A stretch of 5,483 bases of DNA from Methylomarinum sp. (GCA_013139755.1 WTAG01000541.1:1-5483), one strand, 5' to 3'; shown: positions 1 through 5,483, counted from the stretch's first letter. Numbers and translations are program-made. Notes: generated by a model not told the origin, from the letters alone.

Positions 1-232
1 ATTAAACTTCACTCTTCCAAGAATAAAGAAAGGATTCATTTTATCATTTGGAAGTGAAGCTTCCGTAGCCTTGTTACACCAAGTGGAATCATGGTTATTT
101 TGACCCTCAACCCCTTGATTCCGCACTGCCGCATCAAGGTTACATTGATTTATTAACCCAGCAAAGTTAAGTTAAAGGAGCAATTTCAGAGGGTATTTGA
201 GAAAAGAGAAGTTCGTACAAGCCTAATTTAAA
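1..232. other. Region downstream of fliT with short open stretches in several frames; possible eroded coding remnant
   Basis: No gene can be named here. On the plus strand one frame is open from the left edge to a TGA at 101-103. A second frame is open from about 69 to a TAA at 168-170 and reads like protein (FDPQPLDSALPHQGYIDLL). A third is open from 157 to a TAA near 226-228 (VKLKEQFQRVFEKREVRTSL). The three open stretches follow one another, as they would in a convergent gene that has acquired frameshifts. A minus-strand frame is also open from about 170 to the left edge (reads NLDAAVRNQGVEGQNNHDS), so coding strand and reality are unresolved. There is also an imperfect inverted repeat, CTTCACTCTTCCAA at 7-20 against TTGGAAGTGAAG at 48-59. 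No convincing terminator for the fliS-fliT transcript is visible. It could be the 3' end of a neighbouring gene, a mobile-element remnant, or plain intergenic DNA. Confidence 0.3.
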
Positions 233-544
233 TTACTTTTTTGAATACGCCTTAATGGCTTTTTTACCTAGCCTAAAATCTTGCAAAACTTGGGTTAAAT
301 ATTTTTTCTTGTGCCGCCCCAATTCTTGCAACTGGTCATCCAGGTCAAGAATAGCTTGTATCCCCACTTGAATCACCGCCACATCATCTGCCAGTTCAAC
401 TTCATCAGCAAAATAGAGTGAAAATAATAACCGCCGCTCCTGCTCAAGTGCAATCACTTCATCCCAACAATCAGCCATTGCTTTTTCTAACATAGACTGA
501 CTTATTACAACCAAGCTTTCTATATTAACATCACCCGTTTTCAA
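233..544 (-). CDS. fliT: FliT-like flagellar protein (putative FliD export chaperone)
   Basis: A small, wholly helical, charged protein of 103 residues, directly after fliS, where gammaproteobacteria commonly encode FliT or a FliT-like protein. Known FliT proteins act in the cytoplasm, binding the cap protein FliD before export, and in enterics also FlhDC and the export ATPase complex. The sequence shows an N-terminal helix (about residues 8-25), a second helix rich in E/R/L (about 27-45), a third with the pattern LDLDDQLQELGRHKKKYL (about 66-84), and a basic C-terminal tail ending in AYSKK, a layout typical of short FliT homologues. The start taken is TTG at 542-544, touching the fliS TAG stop at 545-547, with a weak AAGTGG element at 553-558. 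This implies translational coupling. The first in-frame ATG (491-493) has no ribosome site and would remove helix 1. FliT sequences diverge strongly, so the assignment rests on size, composition and position more than on motifs. Confidence 0.68.
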   Translation of the reverse strand: MKTGDVNIESLVVISQSMLEKAMADCWDEVIALEQERRLLFSLYFADEVELADDVAVIQVGIQAILDLDDQLQELGRHKKKYLTQVLQDFRLGKKAIKAYSKK

Positions 545-937
545 CTAACCAGCCACTTGACCATCAATAGCATCCCAGCTGGATTTAATATCAATCATTA
601 AGCCTGAAACTTCATCTAACACTGACTCATCATTTTTTACATTAGCCTTCATTAACTGACGAATCATATAATCGTATAGACGATCTAAGTTAATGGCTAT
701 GTCCCCACCTAACTCAATATTTAATGATGCCCGCAAACCCGCTACAATATTGATTGCTTTAGTAATATTAACACCCTTACTAGCAATTTCATTCCGATTA
801 ACATTACCTTTAGCCAAAGCAATTTTTTCCAATACACCCTCCATCATCATTTGAACCAATCGATGAGGTGAAGCATCCATAACACCACTGTGAACACCAA
901 CAGTTTTATATTGTTTCATTGCTGCACTTGCATTCAT
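545..937 (-). CDS. fliS: Flagellin-specific export chaperone FliS
   Basis: FliS is a cytoplasmic helical-bundle chaperone that wraps the C-terminal disordered region of newly made flagellin, preventing premature polymerisation and delivering it to the FlhA export gate. The 130-residue product, read from ATG 935-937, has the family signature: an N-terminal MKQYKTVGV segment, then ASPHRLVQMMMEGVLEKIALA (about residues 22-42), a GGDIAINLDRLYDYM block (about 74-88) and a C-terminal LMIDIKSSWDAI helix. It resembles the pseudomonad type. The frame stays open to a GTG at 989-991, which would add 18 residues. That start has no ribosome site and lies only about 10 nt from the predicted sigma-28 transcript start, whereas ATG 935-937 has AAGGAT six nucleotides upstream and matches the usual family N-terminus. 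The gene ends TAG, immediately followed by the TTG of the fliT-like gene. Its client, flagellin, is encoded upstream at 3017-4564 but there lacks the FliS-binding C-terminus because of an internal stop. Confidence 0.95.
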   Translation of the reverse strand: MNASAAMKQYKTVGVHSGVMDASPHRLVQMMMEGVLEKIALAKGNVNRNEIASKGVNITKAINIVAGLRASLNIELGGDIAINLDRLYDYMIRQLMKANVKNDESVLDEVSGLMIDIKSSWDAIDGQVAG

Positions 938-943
938 TTTTAT

Positions 944-949
944 ATCCTT
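944..949 (-). promoter_or_regulatory. Ribosome binding site that decides the fliS start
   Basis: AAGGAT on the minus strand, six nucleotides upstream of ATG 935-937. No comparable element precedes the more upstream in-frame GTG at 989-991, so this site supports the 130-residue form of FliS. Confidence 0.8.
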
Positions 950-1006
950 GTTCTGACTTAATTCTTTCATGCCGTTAATACTAACAAACACGCTTGATTA
1001 CTACTT

Positions 1007-1033
1007 ATATCGTCCTGAACAAATAAAACTTTA
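1007..1033 (-). promoter_or_regulatory. Sigma-28 (FliA) promoter for fliS-fliT
   Basis: The minus strand reads TAAAGTTT (1026-1033, complement of AAACTTTA), an 11-nt spacer, then GACGATAT (1007-1014). The sigma-28 consensus is TAAAGTTT-N11-GCCGATAA: the -35 box is a perfect match, the spacing is exact, and the -10 box matches 6 of 8. Transcription should begin near 999-1002, giving a leader of about 63 nt before the fliS ATG. The promoter sits between the fliD stop and fliS, so fliS and fliT can be expressed as late class genes apart from fliD. Read-through from fliD remains possible because no terminator is seen in between. Confidence 0.85.
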
Positions 1034-1054
1034 GACTATTTAAAATTTAACTTA

Positions 1055-2431
1055 CTATTTAGTTTTCCGAACCACACCAGGCAAATTACTCAACTGCTGA
1101 GATAAAAAACCACTGGTTGATTGCAACTGCCCTAACAGGGTATCCATTGCATTAAATTGAGCTCTATAACGCTTTTCGATAGATTCCAATCTTCTACCTA
1201 ACTGCTCTCGATCATCAGCGACATCTTTAATTCCCTTTTTTAAGCTGCTAGTTCTGGACTCAAGTACACCATCAGAGGCCAAATAGCGCCCCAAAACTTC
1301 ATCCAACTTGGACACCAAGGCATTTTCCCCAGCGAATAACTGAGATATAGAGGTGAAATCAGCAGCTAATGCCGCATCTAACTTGCTACCATCAACCTGA
1401 AAATGTCCTGCTTCGTCTGTAGTAACACCAATTTCAGCTAAAGTACCATACGCCAAACCATCAATAGAATCCCCCAGAATACTTCGCAGATTATTCTGCA
1501 CACCTCTTAGTGCAGAATCACCTTGCAAGGGGCCTGCCACTTTAGTTTCAGGGTCAAAACTTGATAATTTCTTCAATGTGTCTGCTAATTTATTATAAGA
1601 AAGCGCAAAACTTTTGACGTTTGCAGTAACCGCTCCCTTATCCAATGCAACAGTCAAGGTTTCCGTCGTTCCTACCGCCTCTTTTTTAAGATCAATAGTT
1701 ACTCCCTCAATAACATCAGAAAAACTATTACTACCCCGGGTAACCAGCTGATTATCTAAATTAAAAGTGGCATCTTGCGCCACCTGAACATCGGTTAAAC
1801 TAGCTGAATCCAGACGCGTCAAATCAAAACCGTCAGCGCCATCATCATCCACTGCTGCCACAGTAATAGTGTTTGCCGCTCCGATATCATTAGAATCCAA
1901 TACCAATTGAGGACCACCATCTACATTAATTATAGATGCTGTAACTCCAGGATTATCTGACGCCGCATTAATCGCATCACGAATACCAGCCAGCGTATTA
2001 TTACTAGCATCTACCGCAATCTGAAATGTTGTTGTGCCCAGAGAAATATCCAGCGTACCAGTACCAATAACCTCTGTATCTGAATCAGTAAAACTGTTCG
2101 ACCTCACCTTTGCAGATTGCGCCAGAGTCAACACCTCCACGTCATATGTCCCTGCTGATGCCGTATTGTCAGCTTTCGCAGTGAACAAATCCCTATCACT
2201 GGAACTAGCTGAACGCGGCTGTAGACCAACAACATTACTCAAACCACCCAGATTTGATTGAAACTCACTTAGTACTGACTTTAATTGCCCAATAGCTGAT
2301 AAATCAGACTGAAAACCGGCCTCTCGCTTATTTAAACGTAGAGAAGGCGCAGACCCTTCTGCCCTGACCAACTGAGTGACCAAGCTGTCAATATCTAAAC
2401 CAGAACCTATACCTGAAGATGTAAGTGCCAT
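1055..2431 (-). CDS. fliD: Flagellar filament cap protein FliD (HAP2)
   Basis: FliD forms the oligomeric cap at the filament tip that folds and inserts exported flagellin subunits. The 458-residue length is normal for this family. The N-terminal D0/D1 region (about residues 5-105) begins with the diagnostic GIGSGLDIDSLVTQLVRAE. A flagellin hook-IN type motif lies at about 125-170 (GTLDISLG ... LAGIRDAINAA ... PGVTASIIN). The FliD C-terminal domain spans about 230-445, with LKKLSSFDPETKVAGPLQGD at about 286-305. It ends in the coiled-coil D1/D0 segment (about 395-447), including RRLESIEKRYRAQFNAMD and FLSQQLSNLPG. The ATG at 2429-2431 has a good AAGGTGAT ribosome site at 2435-2442. The gene lies 60 bp after flaG on the same strand, so cotranscription is likely; I see no sigma-28 or sigma-54 match in that gap. 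The stop is TAG. No truncation or missing segment is apparent. Confidence 0.97.
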   Translation of the reverse strand: MALTSSGIGSGLDIDSLVTQLVRAEGSAPSLRLNKREAGFQSDLSAIGQLKSVLSEFQSNLGGLSNVVGLQPRSASSSDRDLFTAKADNTASAGTYDVEVLTLAQSAKVRSNSFTDSDTEVIGTGTLDISLGTTTFQIAVDASNNTLAGIRDAINAASDNPGVTASIINVDGGPQLVLDSNDIGAANTITVAAVDDDGADGFDLTRLDSASLTDVQVAQDATFNLDNQLVTRGSNSFSDVIEGVTIDLKKEAVGTTETLTVALDKGAVTANVKSFALSYNKLADTLKKLSSFDPETKVAGPLQGDSALRGVQNNLRSILGDSIDGLAYGTLAEIGVTTDEAGHFQVDGSKLDAALAADFTSISQLFAGENALVSKLDEVLGRYLASDGVLESRTSSLKKGIKDVADDREQLGRRLESIEKRYRAQFNAMDTLLGQLQSTSGFLSQQLSNLPGVVRKTK

Positions 2432-2491
2432 AACATCACCTTTTAAAATTCAATTGACCACAACTCTAAGCTGCTTTATAAAAGTACTTCA

Positions 2492-2947
2492 TCATGCTGT
2501 AGAACTAAACAAACTAACCGTTTTTTCCTTATCACCCTCATCCAATTGTTCACTCAGATTCCTAGCCAATGATAGTATTTCTTCAGAGGGATACTGCCTA
2601 ATAACTTCATCACTTCTCGCATCCTTTATTGTCACTACATTTCGACCGCTTTCCTCATCAACTGAAAAAACAAGATCACGCTGTACATTTTGGATATGCT
2701 CACTTATTTTTGCTATCGCCGAGGATAAATCCTCAGTTTCAGCTTCAGCTTTAGTTACAGCTTCGGCATTCACGTCCTTTTGTTTTGCAGCTGTTTCAGT
2801 ACGTTTTACTTCTTCCTGACGCTTAACCTCAGCAATACTGACAACACTGTCTTTAGTTCGATTTTTTGAGCCTTCTTGCAAAGCAGAATACCCCGGTGAT
2901 TTTAAATCAACGGGGTTAATATTTGCCTGGCTTTTATTAATCTCCAT
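2492..2947 (-). CDS. flaG: FlaG family flagellar protein
   Basis: FlaG proteins are small proteins encoded between flagellin and fliD in polar-flagellated bacteria. In several species their loss alters filament length or stability, but the biochemical role is not settled. The 151-residue product has the conserved FlaG domain at about residues 75-135: AKISEHIQNVQRDLVFSVDE, then SGRNVVTIKDARSDEVIRQYPSEEIL, with the family hallmarks of a central RDL-FSVD core and an EVIRQ-P-EE motif. The N-terminal half (about 1-70) is a low-complexity, charged K/E/A/T segment, which is normally variable. The ATG at 2945-2947 has AGGAG at 2954-2958, six nucleotides away; the stop is TGA. A terminator-like hairpin lies just upstream and no promoter is recognisable in the 69-bp gap to flagellin. 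Expression may therefore come from flagellin read-through or from an unrecognised promoter, possibly inside the flagellin 3' end. Confidence 0.92.
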   Translation of the reverse strand: MEINKSQANINPVDLKSPGYSALQEGSKNRTKDSVVSIAEVKRQEEVKRTETAAKQKDVNAEAVTKAEAETEDLSSAIAKISEHIQNVQRDLVFSVDEESGRNVVTIKDARSDEVIRQYPSEEILSLARNLSEQLDEGDKEKTVSLFSSTA

Positions 2948-2963
2948 AACCGACTCCTACTTT

Positions 2964-3001
2964 AAAATTAAGAAAATGAGTCTAGCTCTCACTAGACTCA
3001 T
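2964..3001 (-). terminator. Rho-independent terminator of the flagellin gene
   Basis: On the minus strand a perfect 10-bp stem, ATGAGTCTAG (2992-3001) with CTAGACTCAT (2976-2985), encloses a 6-nt loop and runs directly into a T-rich tail, TTTCTTAATTTT (2964-2975). It starts 15 nt after the flagellin stop codon. The stem is only moderately GC-rich and the T run is broken, so partial read-through into flaG is likely. That would give abundant flagellin mRNA and a lower level of the distal genes. Confidence 0.8.
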
Positions 3002-3016
3002 AGCCTTGTTGGTTAC

Positions 3017-4564
3017 TTAACCAAGTAAACTCAATACACCTTGTGGCACTTGGTTTGCTTGAGCAAGCATTGCAGTACCTGCTTGTTGCAGAATTTGAGC
3101 TCTGGTCAGGTTAGCAGTTTCTGCTGCAAAGTCAGCATCTAAAATACGACTACGTGCAGCACTCAAGTTTTCTGATGTAGTCTGTAAATTAGTAATCGTT
3201 GCATCAAAACGGTTTTGTACCGCACCTAAGTCGGCTCTAAATCCATTTATCTGTGATAAAGCTGCATCAACTATGGTTATAGCTTCCTGCGCACCTTCAG
3301 CATCACTAATGTCCACTGTACTTAATTTCTTAGCATCTGAACCAGTCAGTGCATCAGCCGAAGCACCATCAAAAACACCGCCCGACGAAGCATCAATATC
3401 CTGTGAAACAGTATAAGTACCCGATGAATGCAAAGTCAATGCACCGGCAATGGTCGCATCATTATTTCCCCCTGACGTTATATTTTCTGAGGCCCCATCC
3501 ATTGTCTTTAGCCCCATTGTTTTAGTAGTAACATTACTAGTTGTAAAGTCATTAATAACAACATCTTTACCTGTTGCCTGAGTTAGCGTTAATGTTTTGC
3601 CATCGGTCCCAAGCTCTGCTGTAATACCCGTACTACCCGCCTGTTTATTAATTTCAGACACTAACGAACCAAGGTTACCATCACTCCCAATTTGAGCAGA
3701 AATGGTTTTAGAGGTTCCTTCACCCGCTTACGAATTAGTAAACAGATCAAAAGACACTGTGCCTGACGCGACACCACTCAACTCAACCTCAGTTGTTGCA
3801 ACGGCTGTTACACCGGTTTCGGACTCACGTGAAGTAATTGAAGAAGCAATATCAAATGCCGAGTCACCTGCAGCAACAGCGATATCGTCTACTCGACCAA
3901 AATCACCATTAATAGTAATAGTTCCTGAAGCAACGGTATTATCAGCTGCTGTTGCAATACCTGTAGTATTATCAACACCTGTTGTTCCCGAACTTACCGA
4001 GACTGAGCCCGTTCCTTGCCCTGACGCTGTATTGGTAGCATCCACTTGATTATCTTGCAAGTTACTTGTAGATGAACCTTCAATAGACACATTAATCGTT
4101 TGATTTGCATTCGCCCCCACTTGAAAAGTTTGAGATGTAAATGACCCATCCAATAATTTTAGTCCATTAAATTCAGTGGTATCAGATACTCGATCAATTT
4201 CTTGTTTTAACTGATTCACCTCTGACTGCAGTGAAGCTCTGTCAGATGCTGAATTTGTTGAGTTAGAAGACTGAATAGCCAATTCACGCATACGCTGTAA
4301 CAAATCACCAGTTTGTGACAATGCACCCTCAGCGGTTTGCGCCAACGAAATACCATCATTAGCATTTCGACCAGCCTGACTTAGACCTCTAATTTGCGAA
4401 GTCATACGATCTGAAATAGCCAGGCCCGCAGCATCATCCTTAGCACTGTTAATACGCAGCCCTGAAGACAATCTTTGCAATGATTTGGCTAAATCACCTT
4501 GTGATTTGTTTAAATTACGTTGAGAGTTCAACGATAATACGTTTGTGTTGATTACTGAAGCCAT
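3017..4564 (-). pseudogene. fliC: Flagellin, interrupted by one in-frame TAA at codon 279
   Basis: Flagellin is the filament subunit, secreted by the flagellar type III system. From ATG 4562-4564 (AGGGGA ribosome site at 4571-4576) the N-terminal D0/D1 domain is canonical: [38 protein letters not shown] (31-50), and [13 protein letters not shown] (89-101). The variable central part contains two hook-IN-like units, at about 212-256 and 267-317. At 3728-3730, codon 279, the reading frame meets TAA. The same frame continues after it with [14 protein letters not shown], then a complete C-terminal D1/D0 domain ([15 protein letters not shown] ... [11 protein letters not shown]) and a natural TAA at 3017-3019. 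Read through, the gene would have 515 codons, an ordinary flagellin length. There is no frameshift and no other defect. As written it yields a 278-residue fragment lacking the C-terminal helix needed for polymerisation and FliS binding. A GTG at 3659-3661 could open the second half but has no ribosome site. A sequencing error or very recent mutation is as likely as stable pseudogenisation. Promoter, leader and terminator remain intact. Confidence 0.9.
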
Positions 4565-4605
4565 GATAGTTCCCCTAGTCTTACCGCGAAAAATTAAATT
4601 TATTT

Positions 4606-4632
4606 AGAAACAATTTTGATTTTATTGTTTCT
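4606..4632 (-). promoter_or_regulatory. Stem-loop at the predicted 5' end of the flagellin mRNA
   Basis: A perfect 9-bp inverted repeat, AGAAACAAT (4606-4614) with ATTGTTTCT (4624-4632), encloses a 9-nt AT-rich loop. With the transcript predicted to start at about 4634-4636, the hairpin would lie within about four nucleotides of the 5' end, the position where stem-loops are known to protect abundant mRNAs from decay. The stem is AT-rich and so modest in stability. The role is inferred. Confidence 0.45.
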
Positions 4633-4641
4633 CTGTCTTGG

Positions 4642-4668
4642 TTATCGACCCTCTGCAGATAAACTTTA
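4642..4668 (-). promoter_or_regulatory. Sigma-28 (FliA) promoter for flagellin
   Basis: The minus strand reads TAAAGTTT (4661-4668), an 11-nt spacer (4650-4660), then GTCGATAA (4642-4649). Against TAAAGTTT-N11-GCCGATAA this is 15 of 16 positions with exact spacing. The start site is expected near 4634-4636, giving a leader of about 70 nt. It is the expected late-class flagellin promoter and is undamaged, even though the gene it drives carries an internal stop. Confidence 0.92.
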
Positions 4669-4755
4669 ATTTTTCTTGCACTTCTTTAAAAAAAATAACC
4701 GTTACAAATCAATAGAGTAAGAGAAGGTGAAAAATAAAATATATTTTACATTGTG

Positions 4756-4777
4756 TTTTGTGATAATCATCACAAAA
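4756..4777. promoter_or_regulatory. CRP-like palindrome between glycosyltransferase and flagellin
   Basis: A perfect 22-bp inverted repeat with half-sites TGTGA (4759-4763) and TCACA (4770-4774) separated by six bases, flanked by TTT and AAA. This matches the CRP/Vfr-type consensus TGTGA-N6-TCACA exactly. Its centre is about 130 bp upstream of the predicted flagellin transcript start, far for direct activation of the sigma-28 promoter. It also lies 18 nt after the glycosyltransferase stop, so the palindrome could instead be a weak terminator (9-bp AT-rich stem, 4-nt loop). A 14-bp AT palindrome, TAAAATATATTTTA, lies beside it at 4735-4748. Confidence 0.5.
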
Positions 4778-4794
4778 ATAATCCATTCAATTTC

Positions 4795-5483
4795 TTATGG
4801 CATTAATGCTGTATACCATTCATCCAAGTGGTCTTCTAACATATAATTTTCTATCACCCATTGCTGCAACGATGCACCTTCCTTACGTAACTCATCAGGC
4901 TCGCTAATTTTTTCCCTTAAAGCTTTAATCCAGTGTTGCACATTATTCGGAACACGGGTTACTGGTGCATTCTGATAAGGCAAAATATCTGAACACAAAA
5001 TAGGCCAGCCCAAAATACCAAATTCCAACAACCTTAAATTCGTTTTACACTCATTAAATTTATTATGCTCTAAAGGTGCAATAGCCAAATCCAGGTTTAA
5101 ATCGGCTAATCTCTGTGGATACCAATCAAACGCTACGCCGCTATGAGCCTCCTTTACAAATGGCATCAACGCATCAGGACATAAGCCCATAAATATCCAA
5201 TCCACTTCTTTATGAAGTGCTTCCACAATTGGCTGGATAAATGCCAAATCCCCTGTGTGCTCTTGACCTCCCGCCCATCCAACACGCAACTTCTTCCCTG
5301 CTTGTTTTTTAGGTATCTTGAGATCACGCCACCTGGCTTTTTCCAGATAGTTTGGAACAACAACAATGTCATCGGCCATTTTTGCAAATTCTTCAGCCAA
5401 AGCCTCATTAGCAACAATCAAGCGATCTGAGCACTGAAACTTTTCTTTCAATTTTCGCCGCAAATTCTTCGGCCATTTACCTT
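4795..5483 (-). CDS. GT-B fold glycosyltransferase, C-terminal part (5' end outside window)
   Basis: The frame is open to the right edge (GKWPKNLRRKLKEKF reads in from the boundary), so only the C-terminal part, about 228 residues, is visible. Counting the TTG codon at 5461-5463 as 1, a DRLIVANEALAEEF segment at 13-26 and VVVPNYL at 34-40 resemble the end of the acceptor domain of GT4-type enzymes (S-D-x-V-x-N ... V-x-P-N). A Rossmann-type donor-domain start, LRVGWAGGQEHTGDL, follows at 59-73. At 137-159, NECKTNLRLLEFGILGWPILCSD is the nucleotide-sugar binding region, resembling the EX7E region of GT4 enzymes. The enzyme would transfer a sugar from an activated nucleotide donor in the cytoplasm. 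Acceptor and sugar cannot be read from sequence. The position just upstream of flagellin on the same strand fits a flagellin-glycosylation gene, as known in Pseudomonas, Campylobacter and others, but a role in another surface glycan is possible. The stop is TAA at 4795-4797. Confidence 0.85.
   Translation of the reverse strand, partial: GKWPKNLRRKLKEKFQCSDRLIVANEALAEEFAKMADDIVVVPNYLEKARWRDLKIPKKQAGKKLRVGWAGGQEHTGDLAFIQPIVEALHKEVDWIFMGLCPDALMPFVKEAHSGVAFDWYPQRLADLNLDLAIAPLEHNKFNECKTNLRLLEFGILGWPILCSDILPYQNAPVTRVPNNVQHWIKALREKISEPDELRKEGASLQQWVIENYMLEDHLDEWYTALMP

Noticed and set aside
200..265. Terminator for the fliS-fliT transcript
   Set aside because: Only a 3-bp GCC/GGC pairing and AT-rich runs are visible, mostly inside the fliT coding end; this is too weak to call.
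938..991. An 18-residue N-terminal extension of FliS from GTG 989-991
   Set aside because: There is no ribosome site, it nearly coincides with the predicted transcript start, and it is absent from the usual family N-terminus.
2445..2490. Possible sigma-28 promoter before fliD (TAAAG on the minus strand)
   Set aside because: The -35 match is partial, and the sequence at the -10 spacing (GGTCAATT) agrees poorly with GCCGATAA.
2034..2819. Plus-strand open frames at 2034-2261 and 2376-2819 opposite fliD and flaG
   Set aside because: They are antisense to clearly conserved coding genes and have no family resemblance.
3017..3661. The second half of flagellin as an independent gene starting at GTG 3659-3661
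   Set aside because: No ribosome site precedes the GTG, the frame is the same as upstream flagellin, and sense codons continue back from it to the TAA. It is the distal part of one gene.
3728..3730. Alternative genetic code with TAA read as an amino acid
   Set aside because: TAA ends the glycosyltransferase, flagellin and fliT-like genes at family-typical C-termini, and TAG and TGA are also used as stops.
3702..4049. Plus-strand open frame of about 115 codons opposite the flagellin variable region
   Set aside because: It is antisense to Thr/Ser/Ala/Val-rich flagellin coding sequence, which generates such open frames; it shows no motif.
4797..4812. TGGCA-like sigma-54 element on the plus strand
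   Set aside because: It lies in the glycosyltransferase 3' end, lacks a proper -12 element at correct spacing, and points into that gene antisense.
5166..5430. Open frames on both strands overlapping the glycosyltransferase
   Set aside because: They overlap the recognised glycosyltransferase in other frames and have no recognisable protein features.

Overview
The window is a late-flagellar gene block from an AT-leaning bacterium, most likely a polar-flagellated (probably aquatic) gammaproteobacterium. The evidence is the gene order flagellin - flaG - fliD - fliS - fliT-like, the style of the FliD and FliS proteins, and two near-consensus sigma-28 (FliA) promoters. No gene identifies the genus. 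All genes I can name lie on the minus strand, so transcription runs from high to low coordinates. TAA, TAG and TGA all occur as terminal stops, so the standard code applies.

From right to left: a 5'-truncated GT-B-type glycosyltransferase (4795-5483) enters from the right edge. A 230-bp intergenic region follows, holding a CRP-like palindrome (4756-4777), a strong sigma-28 promoter (4642-4668) and a stem-loop at the predicted 5' end of the flagellin mRNA (4606-4632). The flagellin gene (3017-4564) is full length in layout, 515 codons before its natural stop, but is interrupted by one in-frame TAA at codon 279 (3728-3730). Reading continues cleanly in the same frame after it into an intact C-terminal flagellin domain. 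A hairpin with a T-rich tail (2964-3001) separates flagellin from flaG (2492-2947), which is followed by fliD (1055-2431). A second sigma-28 promoter (1007-1033) precedes fliS (545-937) and an abutting fliT-like gene (233-544). The leftmost 232 bp hold no gene I can name; they contain short open stretches in several frames that may be an eroded coding remnant.

Together the genes make and assemble the filament. Flagellin is the subunit, FliS keeps it unfolded for export, FliD caps the growing tip, the FliT-like protein would chaperone FliD, and FlaG influences filament length or stability. The glycosyltransferase may decorate flagellin or make another surface glycan. The most notable observation is the lone stop codon in the flagellin. 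It removes the C-terminal D0/D1 domain needed for polymerisation and FliS binding, although the rest of the gene looks intact. This suggests a very recent mutation, a sequence error, or a silenced copy. I found no evidence of an entirely new system; the remaining points of interest are regulatory.
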